In this document: positions 53,382 to 61,889 of the stretch, one piece after another
How the letters are laid out: each line of letters starts with the position of its first letter
How positions within the stretch are numbered: position 1 is the first letter of the stretch
NCBI GenBank assembly: GCA_965228775.1
Contig: OZ245840.1
Coordinates: forward strand, 4,464,001 to 4,528,000
Direction: 5' to 3'
From: JANQMY01 sp965228775
Lineage (GTDB): Bacteria > Pseudomonadota > Alphaproteobacteria > JANQMY01
Length of the DNA: 64,000 nucleotides
Position numbers and translations under genes: made by a program
Notes under the pieces: model-generated
What the model was told of the DNA's origin: nothing
Database searches by the model: none
What the model saw: only the letters and a program-made list of their open reading frames with translations

Positions 53382-55769
53382 TTAGTCGCCGTATGGCAAC
53401 CATACATTCTTGACTTGGCAAGCTTCTTCCAAGAAGCGCCGGCCTTCGCCGGTTTTGGCGTTCATCCAATCCCGGGCGCGGCCGTTGTTGACCCAGGTGC
53501 GTTTGAGATTGTCGGCGGAAAGCTGTTCCACCTTGGCGCTGCCGTCTTTGGTGCCGTGATACCAGATCCCGTCCACCTGGTCATGCTTGGCCAGCGTGTC
53601 CACAAGTTCGTCCCGATTTCCCGTGACAATATTGATGGTCCCGGCCGGTACATCCGACGTCTCAAAGACTTGATACAGCTCACAAGCCGGTACGGGAAAC
53701 CGTTCCGACGGAATGACGACACATCGATTGCCCATTGCAAATACCGGCGCCACCAGAGAGACGAATGACAAGAGTGGCTGCGTGTCGGGACAGGTGATGC
53801 CCATGACGCCAATCGGTTCATGAAGAGCAAGGGTGATGCTGCGCGCAGGTGGTGTGTGAACCTGACCGTCGAATTTGTCCGCCCACGCCCCATAAGAGAA
53901 GAGCCGAGAGACGCTTGCGTCTACTTCCGCCTGAGCTTTGCGTGCGGTAACACCTGTGAGTGTTTGCAGGAGTTTTGCGAACTCGCTGGCCCGTGCATCT
54001 AAGTTCTCCGCAATGAAATAGAGAATCTGCGCGCGGTTGTGAGCGGTGGTTTTCGCCCAGCCGGATGCTTTGTAGGCCGCCTCGACTGCATCCCTGATGT
54101 CTTTTCGGTTGCCTTCACTAACACGCCCGGCAAACTGCCCCTTGTGGTCGAGGTGCACGACCGTATTGGCGCCATCGGGGCGCGTTTGTTTGCCGCCGAT
54201 ATAGTTCTTATAGGTTCGGTCAACCCCGGCGATTTTGTGGAAGTCGCCGTCCGTCGCGGGGGCCGGAACCACTGCATGAGCGTCTTCGGTCAACCATTCA
54301 TCTTTAATTTTTAAATATTCCCGCATGCCTTCGGCGCCGCCTTCGCGTCCGAAGCCGGATTCTCTATAACCGCCAAATCCGCAAGCGGCGTCGAATTGAT
54401 TTGTGGAGTTTATCCACACGACGCCTGCCTTCAATTCGCTGGCGACACTCAGAGCACGGTTGATGTTTTCAGACCAAATGCTGGCGGCGAGGCCGTAGCG
54501 TGTGTTGTTGGCAAGCGTTACCGCCTCATCCAGTGTGCGGAAGGACATGGCGGTCAGAACCGGGCCGAAGATCTCATCGCGCACGGCCACATTGCTGGGC
54601 GACACATTGGTCAGCAATGTAGGTGGCAAGAAACATCCTTCGGCGGGGCAGGGTTCGGACGGTTGCCACATATGGGCCCCTTCATCAACCGCCTGCCGCA
54701 AGATGGTTTCGATACTGTTTTTCTGAATAGGGTCGACGAGCGCGCCCATATCAATGGCCTTATCGAGGGGGTCACCAATGCGGAAATGCTCAAGACGCGT
54801 CTTGATTTTGCCGACGACTTTTTCGGCGATGCTTTCTTCCACAAGAAGCCGCGAACCTGCGCAGCAGACTTCGCCCTGGTTGAACCAAATCGCGTCCACC
54901 AAGCCTTCGATCGCGCCATCGATATCCGCGTCTTCGAATATGAGGAAGGGTGATTTTCCACCCAACTCCAGAGACAGTTTTTTGCCGGTGCCAGCGGTTG
55001 CACGTCGAATAAGGCGGCCCACATCGGTCGACCCAGTAAAAGCGATCTTTGAAACATCCGGATGCTGAGTGATGAAAGAGCCGGTTTCGCCGGCGCCGGT
55101 CACAATGTTCACGACCCCGTCGGGCAGGCCCGCCTCCTGGCATAGCTCTGCAAAGTACAATGCGGTGAGGCTTGTGTATTCGGCGGGTTTGAGAACCACC
55201 GTATTGCCCGCAGCCAAGGCGGGCGCGATTTTCCAGGCCAACATCAGCAAGGGGAAGTTCCATGGGATGATTTGGCCCACAACGCCAAGAGGCGCGTGAT
55301 TTGGGAACTCACTATCGAGCAGTTGGGCCCAGCCTGCGTGGTGATAGAAATGCCGAGCCACCAATGGCACGTCAATATCGCGGGTTTCGCGAATGGGTTT
55401 GCCGTTGTCCAGTGTTTCCAACACCGCCAAAAAACGGCTGTTTTTCTGAATGAGCCGCGCAAGCGCATAGAGGTGCTTCGCACGCGCATGGCCCGACAGT
55501 TTGGCCCAGGGCTCTGCGGCGGATTTTGCGGCCGCCACAGCATCATTCACATCGCTTTCCGTCCCGATGCTGATGGTTGCTAGCATTTCGCCCGTCGCCG
55601 GATTTTTGCTTTCGATTGCACGATCACCCGACAGGGCTGGTGTCCAGCTGCCGCCAATAAACATGCCGAAAGCGCGGTTGTGGTGATCAAGCCATTTGAA
55701 CACATAGTCCGCTTGTTCGGGCGCCGGCCCGTAGGACATGTCTTCAAAAATTTCGGCTACATTTGTCAT
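53382..55769 (-). CDS. ALDH16-type double-domain aldehyde dehydrogenase
   Basis: A 795-residue protein of two aldehyde dehydrogenase domains. The first (about 35-500) is complete: Asn171 in IIPWNFP, Glu268 in LELGGKSP and catalytic Cys302 in NQGEVCCAGSR. The second (about 520-795) keeps the NAD-fold and FGxxxPPARSITLALHEPIGVMGI-like blocks (LHEPIGVMGITCPD) but has no catalytic Cys region, so it is probably structural. This matches the ALDH16 family. Next to deoC it would oxidise the acetaldehyde released from deoxyribose 5-phosphate, to acetate. It starts three bases after the deoC stop. Confidence 0.92.
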   Translation of the reverse strand: MTNVAEIFEDMSYGPAPEQADYVFKWLDHHNRAFGMFIGGSWTPALSGDRAIESKNPATGEMLATISIGTESDVNDAVAAAKSAAEPWAKLSGHARAKHLYALARLIQKNSRFLAVLETLDNGKPIRETRDIDVPLVARHFYHHAGWAQLLDSEFPNHAPLGVVGQIIPWNFPLLMLAWKIAPALAAGNTVVLKPAEYTSLTALYFAELCQEAGLPDGVVNIVTGAGETGSFITQHPDVSKIAFTGSTDVGRLIRRATAGTGKKLSLELGGKSPFLIFEDADIDGAIEGLVDAIWFNQGEVCCAGSRLLVEESIAEKVVGKIKTRLEHFRIGDPLDKAIDMGALVDPIQKNSIETILRQAVDEGAHMWQPSEPCPAEGCFLPPTLLTNVSPSNVAVRDEIFGPVLTAMSFRTLDEAVTLANNTRYGLAASIWSENINRALSVASELKAGVVWINSTNQFDAACGFGGYRESGFGREGGAEGMREYLKIKDEWLTEDAHAVVPAPATDGDFHKIAGVDRTYKNYIGGKQTRPDGANTVVHLDHKGQFAGRVSEGNRKDIRDAVEAAYKASGWAKTTAHNRAQILYFIAENLDARASEFAKLLQTLTGVTARKAQAEVDASVSRLFSYGAWADKFDGQVHTPPARSITLALHEPIGVMGITCPDTQPLLSFVSLVAPVFAMGNRCVVIPSERFPVPACELYQVFETSDVPAGTINIVTGNRDELVDTLAKHDQVDGIWYHGTKDGSAKVEQLSADNLKRTWVNNGRARDWMNAKTGEGRRFLEEACQVKNVWLPYGD

Positions 55770-55772
55770 AGA

Positions 55773-56786
55773 TTATCCCATCGGGTGGCGGTGGGCCGCT
55801 GAATAGCGCCCGGTGGCAAAGTGTTCAAGCTGACGTTCGATATCTCCCAGCAGGCTTGAAGCGCCAAATCTAAACAGGTCCGGCTGCAGCCAGCGATCGC
55901 CCAATTCTTCTTTGACAAGAATGAGATATTGAAGCGCGAGCTTCGCATTGGAAATACCGCCTGCCGGTTTGAAGCCCACATAGGCACCGGTTTTTTCAAA
56001 GTAGTCGCGGATCATCCGCATCATGACGAGGCTGACGGGAAGGGTCGCATTCACGCCTTCCATGCCGGTCGACGTCTTGATGAAATCGGCACCCGCCATC
56101 ATGGACACTATGGATGCTTTTGCCACCTTGGAAGTTGAACCAAGCTGACCTGTGGCGAGAATGGCTTTGAGATGGGCGTCCCCACATGCCTCGCGGAATG
56201 CAGCCACTTCGTCGTAAAGCGCTTCCCAGTCCGCTGTCAGCACATGGCCCCGCGTGATTACAATATCGATTTCCTGAGCGCCGGCGTCCACAGACCGCTT
56301 GATCTCGTCAATGCGTGTTTCGAACGGCGACAGGCCTGCGGGAAACCCCGTGGACACCGCAGCAACCGGGATCGACGTGCCTTGGAGTGCTTCGACGGCT
56401 GGTTTGATCATTTCATGGTAGACGCACACGGCCCCGGTAGTGATTGGCAGACCGGATGCTCCTATGGCTTCTAGAATGTCGGGCCGCACGGGTTGCTTAG
56501 CTTTCGCGCATAGGCGTTGTACGCGGCCCGGCGTATCATCACCAGACAAAGTCGTCAGGTCGATGCACGTAATAGCCTTGAGCAGCCAGGCAGCCTGCCA
56601 TTCCTTCTTCACCGAGCGCCGCCCGGCAAGGCTGCTGACCCGCCTTTCCACGGCAGAAAGATTGACGCGGATCTCTTCCACCCAGTCACCATTGAAGGCC
56701 GTGCCTTCATTGCGAGCCGGATGCGATTGCGTAGCTGAGATGCGTGCCGGCGTGCCGGATATGTCTGTCACTACATTATGGCTCAT
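55773..56786 (-). CDS. deoC: Deoxyribose-phosphate aldolase
   Basis: A 337-residue class I aldolase. The Schiff-base Lys is in GADFIKTSTGMEGVN, the second active-site Lys in YVGFKPAGGISN, and EIDIVITRGHVL and TCIDLTTLSGDDTPGRV are other family blocks. It cleaves deoxyribose 5-phosphate to glyceraldehyde 3-phosphate and acetaldehyde. It is longer than E. coli DeoC (259) by an N-terminal extension, as in the DeoC subgroup of many alphaproteobacteria. It lies 29 bases after deoB. Confidence 0.95.
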   Translation of the reverse strand: MSHNVVTDISGTPARISATQSHPARNEGTAFNGDWVEEIRVNLSAVERRVSSLAGRRSVKKEWQAAWLLKAITCIDLTTLSGDDTPGRVQRLCAKAKQPVRPDILEAIGASGLPITTGAVCVYHEMIKPAVEALQGTSIPVAAVSTGFPAGLSPFETRIDEIKRSVDAGAQEIDIVITRGHVLTADWEALYDEVAAFREACGDAHLKAILATGQLGSTSKVAKASIVSMMAGADFIKTSTGMEGVNATLPVSLVMMRMIRDYFEKTGAYVGFKPAGGISNAKLALQYLILVKEELGDRWLQPDLFRFGASSLLGDIERQLEHFATGRYSAAHRHPMG

Positions 56787-56815
56787 AAGGCCATGTCCTT
56801 CTTAGCTTGACGAAC

Positions 56816-58030
56816 TCACAAAAATGATTTGCCTGCGGACAATGGAGCATGCCCGAACTTTGTTGCGAGAGATTGACCGATATCGGCGAACGTGTCCCGT
56901 TTGCCGATTGGTCCTGCCTCGACGTCTGTGCCAAAAGCCAAAATGGGCACATATTCTCTCGTATGATCCGATCCAGGCCAAGTGGGATCGCACCCATGAT
57001 CTGCCGTCAAAATTGCTACATCCGATTTACGCATCTTTTGGTGCAACTCCGGCAGCCGTTTATCGAATTGCTCAAGGGCATTTGCATAACCTGCAACGTT
57101 GCGCCGGTGACCGAACAATGTATCGAAGTCGACAAAGTTCGCGAAAATGATGCTGTTGTCCGGGGCATCCTCTAACTGCTCCAACAGCCGATCGAATATT
57201 TCCATGTTGCCGTTGGCTTTGATCGACTGGGTAATACCGCGATAGGCAAAGATATCACCGATCTTCCCAATGCCGATCACGTCATTGCCCGCCTCTTTAT
57301 GAATATCAAGCAATGTGGGCGCATGGGGCGGTGTCGCCAGATCTTTGCGGTTACCCGTGCGTTCAAAGTCAGCTGGGCCTGACCCGACAAACGGCCGGGC
57401 GATAACACGGCCAATACTGTATTCGTCCACAAGCTTGCGCGCGATTCCACAAAGAGCGAGCAGTCTCTCCAGCCCAAAATGCTCTTCGTGCGCCGCGATC
57501 TGAATAACGGAGTCGGCGGATGTGTAGACGATCGGTTTGCCCGTTCGGATATGTTCTTCGCCCATGTCTTCGATGATTTGGGTGCCCGAGGCGTGACGAT
57601 TGCCAAGAATGCCGGGGAGGTCAGCCTGCGCTATGAGGGCTTCAATTAGGGGCGCTGGAAAGGAAGGTGTCTCTTGCTCGAAATATCCCCAGTCGAATTC
57701 CACCGGCAATCCCATCATCTCCCAATGGCCGCTGGGGGTGTCTTTGCCATAGCTTCGCTCCGCGGCGGCACCATATTTCCCGATGGTCGCGTCAGGCAGG
57801 GCGAAGGAAAGCGGTTCTACCGTCAGGTCCGCTGCGGCATGGCCTAAGCCCAATTGCAGCAGGTGGGGGATGTGGAGCGGGCCCGAGCGCAGGCCGTCGC
57901 CATTGGCGTCGCCATCTGCGCAAGATTTGGCAATGTGCAGGAACGTGTTGGACCCTTGGTCGCCGAACCGGCTGGCATCTTCAGTGGCACCGACACCGAA
58001 CGAATCTAGGACTCCGATGATAGCGCGCAT
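56816..58030 (-). CDS. deoB: Phosphopentomutase
   Basis: A 404-residue alkaline-phosphatase-fold mutase. MRAIIGVLDSFGVGATEDASRFGD starts the protein (key DSFGVGATEDA), and metal-site blocks are GKDTPSGHWEMMG with the phospho-Thr, VYTSADSVIQIAAHE, and ILTADHGCDPTWPGSDHTRE. It converts (deoxy)ribose 1-phosphate, made by PNP, to the 5-phosphate for DeoC. ATG 58030 is preferred to a codon nine bases earlier. First gene of the minus-strand operon. Confidence 0.96.
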   Translation of the reverse strand: MRAIIGVLDSFGVGATEDASRFGDQGSNTFLHIAKSCADGDANGDGLRSGPLHIPHLLQLGLGHAAADLTVEPLSFALPDATIGKYGAAAERSYGKDTPSGHWEMMGLPVEFDWGYFEQETPSFPAPLIEALIAQADLPGILGNRHASGTQIIEDMGEEHIRTGKPIVYTSADSVIQIAAHEEHFGLERLLALCGIARKLVDEYSIGRVIARPFVGSGPADFERTGNRKDLATPPHAPTLLDIHKEAGNDVIGIGKIGDIFAYRGITQSIKANGNMEIFDRLLEQLEDAPDNSIIFANFVDFDTLFGHRRNVAGYANALEQFDKRLPELHQKMRKSDVAILTADHGCDPTWPGSDHTREYVPILAFGTDVEAGPIGKRDTFADIGQSLATKFGHAPLSAGKSFL

Positions 58031-58395
58031 TGATAGCAAAAACCTCTAAGTTTTGCACCTATGATTGAAATTGCCTCTAGCGAGGGATAAATCTGCAGTG
58101 CAGGCCGAATTTTATCGGCATTGTTATTCTGAATAGCTCAAGACTGGCGAATAATCTTACGGGTTTGTCCCATTCGAGTCTTGTCCAAGATTGCCTGATT
58201 TTGTTAACAAGAAAGGCCAAGATTGTCACGAATTGCGAGCCAGCTTTTGTGAGCGATCGCCAGAACTGCCGAAAAATGGCAGCGTTCTTATGTTTTTGGG
58301 GCTTTTTTCGCCCTGGTGCTACAGTGGGGACGGGGGAGATCTGGTCTCACAAGGGCGGCGTATCGGTCGCCTAAATGCCTAGGGGGGTTCATCAC
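58031..58395. other. Divergent control region, deoB / GntR gene
   Basis: 365 bases between the two divergent starts. It holds the TTGTTAACAA palindrome (58201-58210) with flanking TTGT half-sites. No coding frame with a ribosome site is seen. Confidence 0.5.
58201..58232. promoter_or_regulatory. TTGTTAACAA palindrome plus TTGTCACGAA
   Basis: TTGTTAACAA (58201-58210) is a perfect 10-bp palindrome, and TTGTCACGAA (58223-58232) starts 22 bases later. TTGTCCAAGA at 58181 is a further half-site. The set is about 170-185 bases from both deoB and the GntR start codon, between the divergent operons. It matches the boxes at 37927 and 47541 and is the likely autoregulatory site of the GntR protein. 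Confidence 0.6.
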
Positions 58396-59145
58396 ATGGC
58401 TTCAAAATCAGGCGCATTGCTGGAGGTCAGTCGAAGACCGGGGCGGAACGACAACAAAAAGTCCAGCAATCAGGAGGCCGGAGAATGGGTCTATCAAGAG
58501 ATTATGGACGCCATTCTGGAACAGCGCCTCGCGCCGGGGACAAAGCTTGGCGAGGAGTTGCTGGGGGAAATTTTCGATGTCAGCCGTCCGGTTGTCCGCT
58601 GGGCCCTCAATAAACTCACCCATGACAATGTCGTTGAGCTGAGACCGCATCGTGGCGCGTTCATCGCGCGGCCAACAGTGGAACATGCGCAACATGTCTT
58701 TGAAGCGCGCCGGATCATCGAGCGCGCTGTTGTCAAATCATGTGTGGAGCGCGCCTCGGCGCGCGATTGCGAGCGTATGCGCCGGCATATTGAGATGGAA
58801 ACCGATGCTGCACGGAATGAGCAGCGCGGCCGTTGGATTCGGCTGACCGGCGAATTCCATTTGGTTCTGTCTGCCATCGGCGGAAACGAGGTCCTGAACG
58901 GATTCCTCGAAGATCTGGTGACGCAAACGTCGCTGATTATTGCTCTTTATGGAAATAATTCCGGCAGCATTTGTTGCAGCGACGACCATGCTCATCTGGC
59001 GAACGCCATCGAGGCGGGGGATCGCGCCGAAGCGCTGCGTTTGATCGATCGGCATTTGATAGATTGTGAAGCTAATCTGCAAATCGAAGAAGAACGGCCG
59101 GACGAAGATTTGCGCAGTATCTTTTCTCATGTGGGTGGAAAGTAA
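58396..59145 (+). CDS. GntR-family regulator (FCD type), probable regulator of the nucleoside island
   Basis: A 249-residue protein. The winged helix is at about 25-90 (EWVYQEIMDAILEQRLAPGTKL, seen as IMDAILEQRLAPGTKL, then DVSRPVVRWALNKLTHDNV and LRPHRGAFIA). The FCD domain has the metal-type His residues in TGEFHLVLSAIGG and in SDDHAHLANAIEAGD...LIDRHL. The ligand may be a purine, nucleoside or sugar phosphate. ATG 58396 is chosen with AGGGGGG eight bases before it. It is read with pnp and divergent from deoB. Confidence 0.88.
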   Translation: MASKSGALLEVSRRPGRNDNKKSSNQEAGEWVYQEIMDAILEQRLAPGTKLGEELLGEIFDVSRPVVRWALNKLTHDNVVELRPHRGAFIARPTVEHAQHVFEARRIIERAVVKSCVERASARDCERMRRHIEMETDAARNEQRGRWIRLTGEFHLVLSAIGGNEVLNGFLEDLVTQTSLIIALYGNNSGSICCSDDHAHLANAIEAGDRAEALRLIDRHLIDCEANLQIEEERPDEDLRSIFSHVGGK

Positions 59146-59175
59146 GCCCCTACACATAATCCCCTAGGAGGTGGT

Positions 59176-60018
59176 GTGGCCGATTTTCAATTAATCGAAA
59201 CCTGCGCCAATGAAATTCGGAGCCGGCATACGGGCCCGATGCCGAAAACGGCGATTGTCCTCGGCAGCGGTCTTGGAACCTTCGCAAGCTTGGTCGAAGC
59301 ACAAACCACAATTCCGTATAAAGAGATTGATGGATTTCCCTATTCGACGGTAGCTGGTCATGCGGGCCAGTTTCTTATTGGGAACATAGGGGGCGCCCCC
59401 ATCCTGTGTATGCAGGGGCGTATGCATCTTTATGAAGGCTATTCGGCGCGGCAACTTGCCATTCCCATTCGGACGCTCAAGCTGCTTGGGATCGAGACGC
59501 TTATTCTGACGAACGCGGCTGGTGGTCTACTGAAAGAGAAACCGCCAGGATCGCTTATGGTGATCGACGATCATATCAACTTTTCGGGCCAAAACCCGTT
59601 GGTGGGCCAAAACGACGACAAGTTCGGCGAGCGGTTTTTCGATATGTCAGATGCCTATGACCGGTCTTTGCGGGAGCAGCTCGTCGCGGCCGCGGATCGC
59701 GAAGGGGTCGATGTCTTCACTGGCGTCTATGTTCAAGTGACGGGCCCAAATTTTGAAACCCCCGCCGAGGTTAGAATGTTCGCCAAGATGGGGGCGCATG
59801 CGGTGGGCATGTCCACAGTGCCCGAATGTCTTGTGGCAGTTCATTGCGGGATGCGGGTCGTTGGACTTTCTCTCATCAGTAATCTGGCCGCCGGTATTTC
59901 AGAGTCGCCTTTGTCTCACGAAGAGGTCTTTGAGGAGGCAAAAAAGGCGGAAGGGAACATCACGCGCTTGCTGGTCTCATTCATCAAATCTTTGGCCGAA
60001 AGTTCTTCTGCGAGCTAA
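59176..60018 (+). CDS. Purine-nucleoside phosphorylase (trimeric type)
   Basis: A 280-residue trimeric-class PNP. VLGSGLGTFASLVE binds phosphate, VAGHAGQFLIG and GRMHLYEGY follow, and TNAAGGLL, GMSTVPECLVA and LISNLAAG are the base and ribose site blocks. It converts (deoxy)inosine and guanosine to base and (deoxy)ribose 1-phosphate, so it links Add to XdhAB and DeoB. The start is GTG at 59176, with AGGAGG only four bases before it, a short spacing. It lies 30 bases after the GntR gene. Confidence 0.93.
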   Translation: MADFQLIETCANEIRSRHTGPMPKTAIVLGSGLGTFASLVEAQTTIPYKEIDGFPYSTVAGHAGQFLIGNIGGAPILCMQGRMHLYEGYSARQLAIPIRTLKLLGIETLILTNAAGGLLKEKPPGSLMVIDDHINFSGQNPLVGQNDDKFGERFFDMSDAYDRSLREQLVAAADREGVDVFTGVYVQVTGPNFETPAEVRMFAKMGAHAVGMSTVPECLVAVHCGMRVVGLSLISNLAAGISESPLSHEEVFEEAKKAEGNITRLLVSFIKSLAESSSAS

Positions 60019-60453
60019 CGCCGCCATTCGATTGTATAAATCTGTACAAAGATCGTTAATTCACTATTCATCATGCGGAATAGCAATGCGGAAATCGCCC
60101 GGATTTCCGTCATCTTCGCCGGATCTGAAACAGAATCTTTAGACCTCACTGGCATCATCTGTTTGCTTGTATTAGAGCGCGATCAGGTTAAGTGACAAGA
60201 TCCGACATTGGCGGTTAACCGTCCGATCGCGCGACGAGGGCATGATCACGTTTCTATGAAAAATGATCATGCCCTCGTCGCGGGCTGGCTACTCAGTATT
60301 TGGGGATTAAGTGCGTCATTCGGTTCCTTCACTCTTCCGGTGCATGCCACAGCCGATCTTCCGGTCGATCTATTTTGTTCGATTTGAGAGACTGCCCGCT
60401 TTGAACAAGCTCTCCAAAAAAGACATTGTATCTAGATTAGCCGAGGCGGGATC
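60019..60453. other. Intergenic region with two tandem hairpins
   Basis: 435 bases without a recognisable gene. It holds TTGTA-N8-TACAA at 60032-60049 and the two-part palindromic element at 60177-60282. A short frame at 60311-60562 overlaps the cheR start and looks like a shadow. Confidence 0.5.
60177..60282. repeat. Two-part palindromic element with 19-bp perfect arms
   Basis: The second part is CGCGACGAGGGCATGATCA (60230-60248) pairing perfectly with 60264-60282 around a 15-base loop. The first is GCGCGATC (60177-60184) against GATCGCGC (60225-60232), whose right arm overlaps the second hairpin, so the two are mutually exclusive in part. No U-tract follows. It resembles GATCATG-type dispersed repeats in alphaproteobacteria. 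Confidence 0.7.
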
Positions 60454-61332
60454 ATGGCAGGCAGTGTGCAGTATATGGCGCGGGACCACTTTCACAGTGG
60501 CGTCGCTCTTACGGACTTTGCGTTTTCGGATCATGAATTCCGATCAATATCGGACCGCATAAAGTCCCTCTGCGGAATACATCTGCCGGAAAGCAAGCGA
60601 ATGCTTGTGTATTCGCGATTATCCAGAAGGTTGCGTGTCCTGGGCCTCTCTACGTTCGCGGACTATGTGGCCTTGCTGAACGGAAGGGAGGCGGACAAGG
60701 AACTCCCATTTGCTATCAACGCGCTCACAACCAATCTCACGCGCTTCTTTAGAGAACCTCACCATTTCGATCATTTGCGTTCCATGGTGATTCCAAGAGT
60801 GTTTTCGGCGGCGAATAAGTCTCGGCCCATCCGCTTTTGGTCCGCTGGGTGTTCCTCCGGTGAGGAACCTTACTCAATCGCGATGACAGTTATCGACGCG
60901 GTGCCGGATCTTGATGATTTTGATTTTCAGATTGTTGCAACGGATATCGACACGACGATGATCTCGAAGTCACAGAACGCCTGCTATAGCGTCCGCGAAC
61001 TGGACTCGATCCCAGAACCAATGCGTTCGGAAGACACGATCATGTTGCAAGACTGTCAGGACCGGTTCTGTATTGCCGATAACGTCCGGAAATACGTGGC
61101 CTTCGATCAACTCAATTTGATCGGAGATTGGCCGCTGGTCGACCAATTCGATGTCATCTTTTGCCGAAATGTTATGATCTATTTCGAGCAGGACATTCAG
61201 AAACAAACCACGGATCGCATGGCTGACCTGCTAACAGACGGTGGAATGCTCTACATCGGCCATTCCGAAAACCTCTCACGGGTGACAGATAGCGTCACAC
61301 TGGTTGGACCGACCGTGTATCGCAAGCGTTAG
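60454..61332 (+). CDS. cheR: Chemotaxis methyltransferase CheR
   Basis: A 292-residue protein. The N-terminal helical CheR domain (YSRLSRRLRVLGLSTF) is followed by the SAM-binding part: ALTTNLTRFFREPHHF, FWSAGCSSGEEPYSIAM, ATDIDTTMIS and VIFCRNVMIYFE. It methylates glutamates of chemoreceptors. Its stop overlaps the stop of the convergent Hpt-like gene by two bases. No receptor or CheB gene is next to it, so the main chemotaxis cluster must be elsewhere. Confidence 0.93.
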   Translation: MAGSVQYMARDHFHSGVALTDFAFSDHEFRSISDRIKSLCGIHLPESKRMLVYSRLSRRLRVLGLSTFADYVALLNGREADKELPFAINALTTNLTRFFREPHHFDHLRSMVIPRVFSAANKSRPIRFWSAGCSSGEEPYSIAMTVIDAVPDLDDFDFQIVATDIDTTMISKSQNACYSVRELDSIPEPMRSEDTIMLQDCQDRFCIADNVRKYVAFDQLNLIGDWPLVDQFDVIFCRNVMIYFEQDIQKQTTDRMADLLTDGGMLYIGHSENLSRVTDSVTLVGPTVYRKR

Positions 61333-61874
61333 CCTTCCGATTTCTTGATCGTAGGGGACGCCTTCGGCTTTTCATGCCGTTCTACCAGCGCCTTCAGACC
61401 CCGTACCAAAGGCAATGCTTGATCATCCTTGTCGGCCTGAGATTTCGGCCGCTTGAGATATTTCAGCGCTTTGACGTGACAGTCGATACCTCTTGAATCA
61501 TAAGCGCTTGATTCCATCAGCCGATAGATCAGTTCACAGAGACTATCCGCCGCCGCTGTAATGAGCGGAAAGTCGAAACTCGTACCCAGGTCACGAATTT
61601 GTGCCGCCTTGCGGTAGATTTCTTCAAGTTCTTCCCGGTCTTGGCCACCATTGGCGTGCGTGTTCAAAATGAGATCTTGGAGCGCAGCGAGATCGCTTTC
61701 CAACCATTTAGGGTAGTCGGTACGCAAATCATCAACGGCCGCATTGGCGCTTTCGACGGCCACATCTCTCGATACGCCGCCGGGCCTTAGCGCCAACTGG
61801 GAAAGGCGGCTTTCCGCACCGATCACTTTCGCTTTCTTGTTGGCGTTCGTGTTCTTTTTTGCCGTTTCTGCCAT
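61329..61874 (-). CDS. Hpt-like protein without the phosphoacceptor histidine
   Basis: A 181-residue soluble helical protein. The segment YRKAAQIRDLGTSFDFPLIT...LCELI lines up with alphaproteobacterial Hpt domains (pattern H-D-x-K-G-x-G-x-x-F-G-Y-P-L-I-T...L-C), but the His position is Ala or Gln, so phosphotransfer is unlikely. N- and C-terminal tails are basic (AKKNTNANKKAK; HEKPKASPTIKK). The ATG at 61874 has GGAG nine bases before it; a TTG at 61886 is possible. It lies 15 bases after the response regulator gene, with which it forms an operon. Alignment is by eye. Confidence 0.65.
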   Translation of the reverse strand: MAETAKKNTNANKKAKVIGAESRLSQLALRPGGVSRDVAVESANAAVDDLRTDYPKWLESDLAALQDLILNTHANGGQDREELEEIYRKAAQIRDLGTSFDFPLITAAADSLCELIYRLMESSAYDSRGIDCHVKALKYLKRPKSQADKDDQALPLVRGLKALVERHEKPKASPTIKKSEG

Positions 61875-61889
61875 GATTGGCTCCAACCT

